Shown here: piece by piece, positions 56,508 to 64,000 of the stretch
Layout: the number at the start of each line of letters is the position of its first letter
How positions within the stretch are numbered: position 1 is the stretch's first letter
Assembly (NCBI RefSeq): GCF_019097595.1
Contig: NC_080727.1
Coordinates: 8,144,001 to 8,208,000 of the forward strand
DNA from: Hemibagrus wyckioides
Taxonomy: Eukaryota > Chordata > Actinopteri > Siluriformes > Bagridae
Direction of reading: 5' to 3'
DNA: 64,000 nucleotides
Notes under the pieces: model-generated
Seen by the model: only the letters and a program-made list of their open reading frames with translations
Told to the model about the DNA's origin: nothing
The model's database searches: none
Position numbers and translations under genes: made by a program

Positions 56508-57575
56508 GAATTCAATTCTATTTTATTTATTTAACAATGGACATGGTCCCAAACCAGCTTTATGGAACTATACTGTATAAATTTGGGATATAAATTTTAC
56601 AGTTTTTTTTTTCCCGATTGCATTGCTAACATGCATTGTTTAAAACTGAAGTCATATTCTCAAAACTCAAAACAGAAGTCTATGCAGGAATCATTTTCTT
56701 TTCTTTTATTCAAAATGCATTCAGCGATCACATTTTCCAAAATTCCACAAGCTCTTTTGTCATTCATACTCCAGCACCTGCGGAACACTGGATCTCTGTA
56801 GCACGTTTTTTACACTGCTTTCAAAAGCTAAACAGAATGGTGTCAAATTTTGATGTATTTCAGTAGTAACCAGATTGAAATATCTAGAAAATCTTAGCAG
56901 AATATTAACAAAAAACCATTTTGAAGAAAAAATCAACATTCCCAACCCGGCTAATTGCAATTTTAGCTGAAAGACTGATACTTTTAGGGAAAGGGAACAG
57001 CTTTGTTTGGAAACATAGACCAAGGAAGACTGGTTAGTGAGGAAAGAAGAGTGAGAGGAAGAGTGATATATTAATATAAAGACATAGAAAATAATGATGA
57101 TGGCAGGGAAATGTTCCCTGAGATGAAACTTTGAGAGGAAACATATTCAACAGGGAACCCATCCTTATCAGATAGTATGATTATAAATCATTTCCCTTTC
57201 TAAACTGTGTACTATATGGTCAATTCTGTAACCAGGAAATTCATTCTTTTTAACATGAAGATCTTCTTGTTGAAGATAAGGAGACTTGAGTGCAGAACCA
57301 TTTGTATCAATTGCAGTCCAAAGCCATCTTCATGGTGTCTAAGTGGTTCCATTCACAGCAGTCTTATGTATCTTTAGTCTGTTCATGTGGAGACATCTTC
57401 AACAGCATCGAGTGGTTTCCAAGTGATGAGACTCCAGCCAGAAGTAGGATATCAGGATGGATCAGACAGGTCCTGAGTCTAGAAGGGTTAAGAATCACTA
57501 TTATTACCACAGGATCAGCTTTCTCAGCATAACAGTGAAATCTGAGAGTGGTGACACTGTATAATGTGACCAAGG
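56508..57575 (+). repeat. R1 long-form copy
   Basis: Starts AATTCAATTCTATTTTATTT and CAAACCAGCTTTATGG, is interrupted at about 56590-57090 by unassigned sequence, then resumes with GATGAAACTTTGAGAGGAAA. The long body encodes LQSKAIFMVSKWFHSQQSYV and GWIRQ, shared with the inverted copy at 50147-50715. Confidence 0.55.
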
Positions 57576-59083
57576 TTTAACAGGTATATAATGAAAAGGA
57601 GGAGGATGAGATCTGTTCCTTTGAGAACATCTTGAGCGACAGTAGACAGGGTGGATTTAAAATTGGCAATTGTGACAAATCGGTGCCAAGAAGCAAGAGT
57701 CATGTATTTAATCCTGATAATAGACAGGAAATGAGTATGTCATGATTTAGTGCATCGAAGAAAACACTGGGAGATAGAGAAGAAAGTTGAAGGCCCATAG
57801 TCCGCGACCTGTAGATTAGCAGTCTCATTACTGTCTATACTAATAGACATCTGTCACTTCTTCAAAACTCTTCATGCAGTTTGCATAACCAACATGAATC
57901 ATGGCCAAACAGTTCATCTGATCAACCAAACCACCAAAACATCTCATACAATTAATTCCACAGTGCTGGGAACAATTCTCACTCAGAAAGCACACAATAT
58001 CACTTGTAACACACTGACTTAAAAAGCCCTAACAACAGGATCATTACATGATTCATCAAATGATGAAGTTTTGAGTTCTTTAAAGTTTTTTCACAGAAAT
58101 CAATATTTCCTAATCGAATAAGAAGAAAAACGTTTCCACTTAACTGATTGTTCTAAAGTATAAGTTGGCTACTGTAACAAGGACAAATCAGGACTGCTGC
58201 AATTTGCTTCAATATCCTTTAGAATTTTTTGTTATTCTCCCTCTTTCTCTACTCTTCTTTTACCACGACCTCTCTTCCTTGATCCATGTTTCCAAACAAA
58301 ATCAGTCCAAAGCAAGCTTATTTTTTTTTACTAAAACATGGTAATAAGAATTAAAACAAGACACCTGGCTAGGCTTTCAGCTGAAATTGCAAGTAGCTGT
58401 GTTAGGAATGATTAGTACTTTATTTTATTGTAAATACTCTGCTAAGATTTCCTATATAATTTAATATGGTTAGTGCTGACCTACACAAAATTTTGCCATC
58501 ATTCTGAGTGGGTTTTTAACAGTTTTGTGTTAGCATTTGAACAATTTAGTTTTTTTTGCAGGTAGTGTAAATAACAAATGACTAAACAGAAGTTTATGGA
58601 TTTTGGAAGATGGAGTTGTTGAATCTATTTTGTTTGAAAGCTATGAAAAATGATCCCCATTTTGGTTTGTGTAGACTTCTGTTTTACTCCTGACTATTGA
58701 TAAACCAGTTGCTGACAGTTTTCCAGTAAGTTCTGGTCTCTTAAAGAAAGTGTCTGAACCTGAAAGCAAGTGCCATGTTAATGAGATGACGGATGGATGT
58801 AGAGATGAAAAGGAGGCACTTCTTGAGGAGGAAAAAGTGGACCTGGATCAAGCAGGCTGAAAGATTGCATTAGATTATGAGATAAGATCAGAGATGGTGC
58901 TTGGCTCAGTTCATGAGAAGGCTGTTAAGGGATTATCTGGGGTTAGTGTATCAATGCTTTTTGTGTGAAGAAAAGAGACATACTTTATTCATTTTCTCAT
59001 TCACAAAAGCTGAGAAGGAGTTTCTTTGAGTGTTTGGGGGTGTGACCACTTGACTTTCACTGAAGTGGATAATTGCCACTATA
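57576..59083. other. Unassigned noncoding stretch
   Basis: No clear gene. 58675-58860 is open for 62 codons to a TGA, after an AG preceded by a T-rich stretch; see the findings. A T-run lies at 58320-58328. Confidence 0.4.
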
Positions 59084-59085
59084 TA

Positions 59086-60330
59086 CACTATATTGCCAAA
59101 AGTATTCGCTCACCCATCCAAATAATCAGAATCAGGTGTTCCAATCACTTCCATGGCCACAGGTGTATAAAATCAAGCACCTAGGCATGCAGACTGTTTT
59201 TACAAACATTTGTGAAAGAATGGGTCGCTCTCAGGAGCTCAGTGAATTCCAGCATGGAACTGTGATAGGATGCCACCTGTGCAACAAATCCAGTCGTGAA
59301 ATTTCCTCACTCCTAAATATTCCACAGTCAACTGTCAGCTGTATTATAAGAACGTGGAAGTGTTTGGGAACGACAGCAACTCAGCCACGAAGTGGTAGGC
59401 CACGTAAACTGACGGAGCGGGGTTAGCGGATGCTGAGGCGCATAGTGCGAAGAGGTCGCCAACTTTCTGCAGAGTCAATCGCTACAGACCTCCAAACTTC
59501 ATGTGGCCTTCAGATTAGCTCAAGAACAGTGCGCAGAGAGCTTCATGGAATGGGTTTCCATGGCCGAGCAGCTGCATCCAAGCCATGCATCACCAAGTGC
59601 AATGCAAAGCGTCGGATGCAGTGGTGTAAAGCACACCGCCACTGGACTCTAGAGCAGTGGAGACGCGTTCTCTGGAGTGACGAATCGCGCTTCTCCATCT
59701 GGCAATCTGATGGACGAGTCTGGGTTTGGCGGTTGCCAGGAGAACGGTACTTGTCTGACTGCATTGTGCCAAGTGTAAAGTTTGGTGGAGGGGGGATTAT
59801 GGTGTGGGGTTGTTTTTCAGGAGCTGGGCTTGGCCCCTTAGTTCCAGTGAAAGGAACTCTGAATGCTTCAGCATACCAAGACATTTTGGACAATTCCATG
59901 CTCCCAACATTGTGGGAACAGTTTGGAGCTGGCCCCTTCCTCTTCCAACATGACTGTGCACCAGTGCACAAAGCAAGGTCCATAAAGACATGGATGACAG
60001 AGTCTGGTGTGGATGAACTTGACTGGCCTGCACAGAGTCCTGACCTCAACCCGATAGAACACCTTTGGGATGAATTAGAGCGGAGACTGAGAGCCAGACC
60101 TTCTCATCCAACATCAGCGTGTGACCTCACAAATGCGCTTCTGGAAGAATGGTCAAAAATTCCCATAAACACACTCCTAAACCTTGTGGACAGCCTTCTC
60201 AGAAGAGTTGAAGCTGTTATAGCTGCAAAGGGTGGACCGACGTCATATTGAACCCTATGGATTAGGAATGGGATGTCACTTAAGTTCATATGCAAGTCAA
60301 GGCAGGTGAGCGAATACTTTTGGCAATATA

Positions 60331-60333
<3 letters not shown>
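59086..60333 (+). mobile_element. Full-length Tc1/mariner transposon, copy 2
   Basis: A 1248-bp element with the same 29-bp terminal repeats as copy 1 and flanking TA on both sides (59084-59085 and 60334-60335). About 14 substitutions and one replaced block separate it from copy 1. It is followed by a long TA microsatellite. It keeps the normal 3' end of the transposase gene, but the frame is interrupted. Confidence 0.95.
59220..60251 (+). pseudogene. Tc1 transposase with one nonsense codon
   Basis: ATG at 59220 ([10 protein letters not shown]), 344 codons to a TGA at 60249-60251, and the usual short C-terminus AAKGGPTSY. Codon 69, CAG (Gln) in copy 1, is TAG here (59424-59426), a single C-to-T change just after the GRPRKL motif and before the second helix-turn-helix. 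Everything else is intact: [16 protein letters not shown] and NPIEHLW with DD34E spacing. Reinitiation at the ATG 59430 would give a 273-residue protein lacking the first DNA-binding helix-turn-helix, unlikely to transpose. The remaining frame is undisturbed, so the stop is young. Confidence 0.93.

Positions 60334-60389
<56 letters not shown>
60334..60389. repeat. (TA)n microsatellite
   Basis: About 28 TA units abutting the transposon end. Confidence 0.95.
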
Positions 60390-60390
<1 letters not shown>

Positions 60391-60589
60391 TGTATCTCTA
60401 TTTTAAATTAACACATACCTATAATTTTACTTAAGTACAGTTTCTTTGTATTTTTTTGTTTTTATCTTATATAAAGTTTTGAGGGAAGAAGCTGAAAGAG
60501 TGAATTAGGTAGCAGAGTCAACTCGACTGTCCGGCTTTAGAGTGCCACAGGTATTTTTGTACATTTACAAAAATAAACGTGGGTTTTTT

Positions 60590-60835
60590 CCGGTTTCCTC
60601 CCACAGTCCAAAAACATGTACAGTAAACAGTACAGTAATTCTAAATTGTCTGTGAGTGTGTGTGGTTGTCTGTCCATATATGTGGCCCTGTGATGGACTG
60701 GTGACCTGTCCAGGGTGTACCCCTGCCTTTCGCCCAATGTACGCTGAGATAGGCTCCAGCAGACCCCTGTGACCCTAATTGGGAATAAAAAGAGTATATA
60801 CGATGGATGGATGTAAGGATCCATTGTGCTCTTTT
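60590..60835. repeat. Dispersed repeat S2, inverted, well preserved
   Basis: CCGGTTTCCTCCCACAGTCC, GGCCCTGTGATGGACTGGTG, TACCCCTGCCTTTCGCCCAA and GATAGGCTCCAGCAGACCCC, ending CGATGGATGGATG. The best-preserved inverted S2 copy here. Confidence 0.8.
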
Positions 60836-62159
60836 TGTGGATGAATCTGAATGAAAGAAAAGTTTGAGTTTGCAAGTGTGTGAGTATAAACACCTCGATG
60901 CTGTAGTAGATGAGTTTTCCTGTTTGGTGTGATGATGTTTAATCTCCCCAAAAGCCTCAGAAATCCCCCATCGTAGCTACATTTTAGCAACTGCTATTTT
61001 CAAGACTCATCAAAGCTTAAAAAATCATGAGTGGTGTATTACTGATGCATTTTATATTGTGGAATAAAATGTGAGAATATCTTGAGTTTGTGTTAATCAC
61101 AGACCTTATCTCAGATTGCAGGCATTTAACTAAAAACCCATTAGAAAATCCATCGATTTGAACTGGAAATGCTAAAATGCAACTTTTTTATGACTCTCTT
61201 CCAATAATAAATAATAATATAAAAAATATTTTGTTGTCAGGGTTGGGAAAGTATAAAATTGAAAATAACTTTAATGAGATTGTGTTCTCAGACTCACACA
61301 CCTGACTAAAGCAAGGGTTAAATTCCTGTTGCGGTGGAGGGCGATGAAGTTCAGTCGGGCAAAATTGGGCAAAACCAAAAGAAATGACTATCAGGTTAAA
61401 TCCCATAAACTGTATTTTCTAGTGTTTACTTGTGAAATGGACTCAAATATGCACTTGACAGAGACACAGCAGCACATCCTTTTATTATGATGATTATGCT
61501 GGTTGGTTTTATTCGGCATGACATTTCTGATGGGAAATATCTCTGCCCTCCAGTCGCGTGTTCATGTTCGTTCATTAACAAGCTCTTCTCTGCATTGTGA
61601 GCATGTTTGTGTAGTGGCGTTTTAATATTAATTCTGCAAACATAATGGGTTTGGAATTAGTTCCTTAAGAATTAGTTTGGTGCTAAATAATTGATTTTTT
61701 TTTACACACTCGTAAGGATGCAGTTCCAACAAGTTTCAAACAAGATAAGCAAGATAATAAAATAAAAATAAAATAATAATCTGACTCCTGTTTTTAATTG
61801 CTAGCCCTCATTGCCATGCCCCTTGGATTAAAGTCAGTAAGTGATCATCATGTAGCCTTGGACATACTGGGAGCTCTTTAAACTAATAAACTAATTTGAC
61901 CGATGCAAAGTGCAAACTGCCCCTGATGTGGTGTTGATGTAGAAATGCGCTCTTTTTTAATGATCCGTATTATGAGGCTGTGCAGATAGAATATGTGTTA
62001 AAAAAAAAGAGAGAGAAAGAAAGAAAGAAAAAATAGCCATGATAACAACCTTAAAAGACAATCAGAGTTAATTAGGCATTGTTAGTGAGGCTTTTCTTGC
62101 CACTGAGATTTTGTCCGCATTGTTTAAACCCAATCTGAGCCTTTCTGCAGGAGGGTTAT
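60836..62159. other. Noncoding; 61440-62160 of CNE-like complexity
   Basis: 61440-61700 and 61780-62160 are complex and largely repeat-free, with clustered TAAT/ATTA cores (GGAATTAGTTCCTTAAGAAT, TAATATTAATTCTGC, GAGTTAATTAGGCATTG). A GAAA-rich patch lies at 62008-62032. No coding frame supported. Confidence 0.35.
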
Positions 62160-62499
62160 TTGTGCATGTGTGGATGCACAAAAGTTCTACTACTGTTCAC
62201 ACTGTAGACACACTTTTTTTTTTTTAACTTACTCTATAGATTCAGGGGAAGATTTCACATTCTACCCATTTTTGCATTCATTTACACAAAGCCTTGTATG
62301 CTCCTACGGTAATATAACTCTAGAATACATAACTAGTATGATTTTATTTATTCTTGTGGGGATTTACTTCATTTTACTTCATTTAATTAAAATAATTTAC
62401 TCTTTTTTTTTTACTATATCTGTACCTACAACTGTTCTGTAACTCTGTACTATTATTTGACTCTTGTTTAACTCCTATCTAACTTGCTCTGTCTGGTGG

Positions 62500-62545
62500 A
62501 AAGACAGTTGAAGCATTTCACTACAAATAAAATTCCAATTTAATT
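62500..62545. repeat. R3 fragment, inverted
   Basis: GAAGCATTTCACTACAAATA then AAATTCCAATTT, the inverse of the block at 14022. Confidence 0.45.
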
Positions 62546-62587
62546 GAAAGTATTGTGTATTAAAAATCTCTTTTTTTTCATTTCATG

Positions 62588-62882
62588 GTCTGTACCACTT
62601 ATCCAATCACGGGGAGCCTGTGCCTATCTCAGGCGTCATCGGGCATCAAGGCAGGATACACCCTAGATGGAGTGCCAACCCATCACAGGGCACACACACG
62701 CAATCACACACTATGGGCAATTTAGAGACTCCAATCAGCCTAGAAGCATGTTTTTGGACTGTGGGAGGACCTGAGCAGAGCACCTGGAGGAAATCCACCA
62801 AGCACGGGTAGATCATGCAAACTCCACACACACAGTGAGTGGGAGCGAGACTCGAACCCAGGAGGAGGTGGAGGTGTGAGGT
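62588..62882. repeat. Dispersed repeat S2, near-complete copy
   Basis: TCTGTACCACTTATCCAATC, GAGCCTGTGCCTATCTCAGG, GGATACACCCTAGATGGAG, CCAACCCATCACAGGGCACA, TTTTTGGACTGTGGGAGGAC, ACTCGAACCCAGGAGGAGG, and a GTGTGAGG end. The order matches a common fish SINE/L2-like repeat. Confidence 0.78.
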
Positions 62883-63339
62883 GAGTTAGAGAGTATAAAG
62901 CAAATAAGTAGAAATATTAAATAATATTATTTTAGAAAGTGGAACACTGTTTACTCTAAGAGAACCATTGTTAAATTTCCTGAATAAAAAAACACTCTGA
63001 CCCACAATGCCACTCAGCACGATGTAGCCATAAGACTTTCTTTCCAATAAAATTGACTGATAGAGAAGATAAATGATCTCAACACTGGTAACAATAATTT
63101 ACTAGTATATCACTCAGCCAGGCTACAGGTGAGACTTGGGAGGCTCTGGTGGAGTGTATTTTATGCATCACTAACTCCAGCTCACCATCTAACACTACCA
63201 GACTATGAGCTACCATCTACTTTCACCATCTTTATGAGGATCATCTGTCACAGATAGCATGAGCACAGACTCGCCCAAACTAGACAGATGAAGATTAGAA
63301 GAAAAGAAATCACTCTAGGTGAGTTTGGGTGAGTCTGTG
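62883..63339. other. Unassigned noncoding stretch
   Basis: No gene or named repeat recognised. Confidence 0.5.
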
Positions 63340-63861
63340 CCCTCAGGTTCTTGTGCTTGGCTGCCAGGAGTGGAATCTGATGTGGTCTTCTTTCTAGTAT
63401 TGTAGCTCATCCACCCTAGGGTTTGATGTTTTGTGCATGCTGAGATGCTTTTCACCTCATCACAGTTGTAAAATGTGATTATTGTGAGTTATTATATCCT
63501 TCCTATCAGCTCAGTCCAGTCTGTTCCTTCTCCTCTGATCTCTCTAACTGACAGAGTTTCAGCCTGCAGATCATCCACATGAAGGATTTTTTTTTTATTC
63601 TCGTATCCTTCTATGTGAACTCTACAGACTGTTTTGTGTGAAAATCCCAGGAGATCAGCAATTTCTGAAATACTCAAACCAGCCCATCTGGTGCAAACTG
63701 CCATGTCATGGGTAAAGCCACAGAGATCAGACTTTTTCTCCATTTTGATGCTTGATGTCAACTGAAGATCTTGACCCATATCTGCATGATTTGTGTTGTG
63801 CTGCTGCCACGTGATTGGCTGATTAACTTCATGAATAAGCAGATTTATATGTGTACCTATT
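63340..63861 (-). pseudogene. Tc1-like relic (family C)
   Basis: A minus-strand frame from 63743 reads MEKKSDLCGF, then WAGLSISEIADLLGFSHKTV, the first helix-turn-helix of the family C transposase. The frame is lost after about 45 codons. Nucleotide landmarks agree: the inverse of CATGTGATTGGCTGATTA near 63810 and the terminal GTGTACCTAT at 63853. The same family underlies the 28210/30815 relic. Catalytic residues are not present; dead. Confidence 0.72.
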
Positions 63862-64000
63862 TAAAAAAAATTGTTATGAGACTTGTTGTAATGTTGGATT
63901 ACGAATACTATAACGTGACCAACTTTGAGTTGTATTTTGTATAGCTGTATATTATTCTGTATATCTTAACAAAATACCTTTATTTACACATATTAGCCAA
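63862..64000. other. AT-rich window edge
   Basis: Short AT-rich sequence, nothing recognised. Confidence 0.5.

Overview
The window looks like AT-rich, gene-poor nuclear DNA of a ray-finned fish. The grounds are several teleost-type Tc1 transposon families, a Tol2-like hAT element, tRNA-derived SINEs, an L2-type LINE end, dense microsatellites, and no compact operon-like coding. A catfish or other otophysan is a guess from repeat style, not a demonstrated identity. Only one host-gene exon is supportable: a signal-peptide first exon on the minus strand (54632-54719) inside a CpG-rich island. It ends at a phase-1 splice donor, so the rest of that gene would lie at lower coordinates behind long introns. 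No other host exon could be recognised.

Layout. 1-8100: repeat-rich noncoding DNA containing a full-length Tc1 element with an open DD34E transposase (5475-6724), which sits beside an older, internally deleted Tc1 relic (4951-5460). 8137-8801: a solo LTR with a perfect 5-bp target duplication. About 8813-9220 and 17100-17915 are diverged copies of one segment, the second split by a SINE insertion. 19238-19762: the 3' end of an L2-type LINE on the minus strand. 21037-21690: a decayed TAG-rich trinucleotide field. 24392-24964: a pogo/Tigger-like non-autonomous element. 26750-27430: unique sequence with twin octamer/homeodomain-like motifs, a candidate conserved noncoding element. 28210-30970: a three-level nest, with an old Tc1 relic split by a Tol2-like hAT element that was itself invaded by another Tc1 whose transposase is dead.

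33880-40570 carries long purine tracts, a near-perfect 193-bp palindrome (36072-36264) and a 2.46-kb non-autonomous element with an internal 767-bp tandem duplication. 44945-48514 is a 3.6-kb minisatellite of 44/45-bp units with two main variants and higher-order repeats. 50147-57575 holds further dispersed repeats and the CpG island. 59086-60333 is a second Tc1 copy about 99% identical to the first, broken by one nonsense codon. 60590-64000 holds more SINE/L2-like repeats and a Tc1 relic at the right edge.

The genes do not form a pathway. The story is successive invasion: ancient Tc1 relics, then hAT, SINE and LTR insertions, then recent Tc1 copies in TA-rich sites. All similarities were judged by eye, with no database search.
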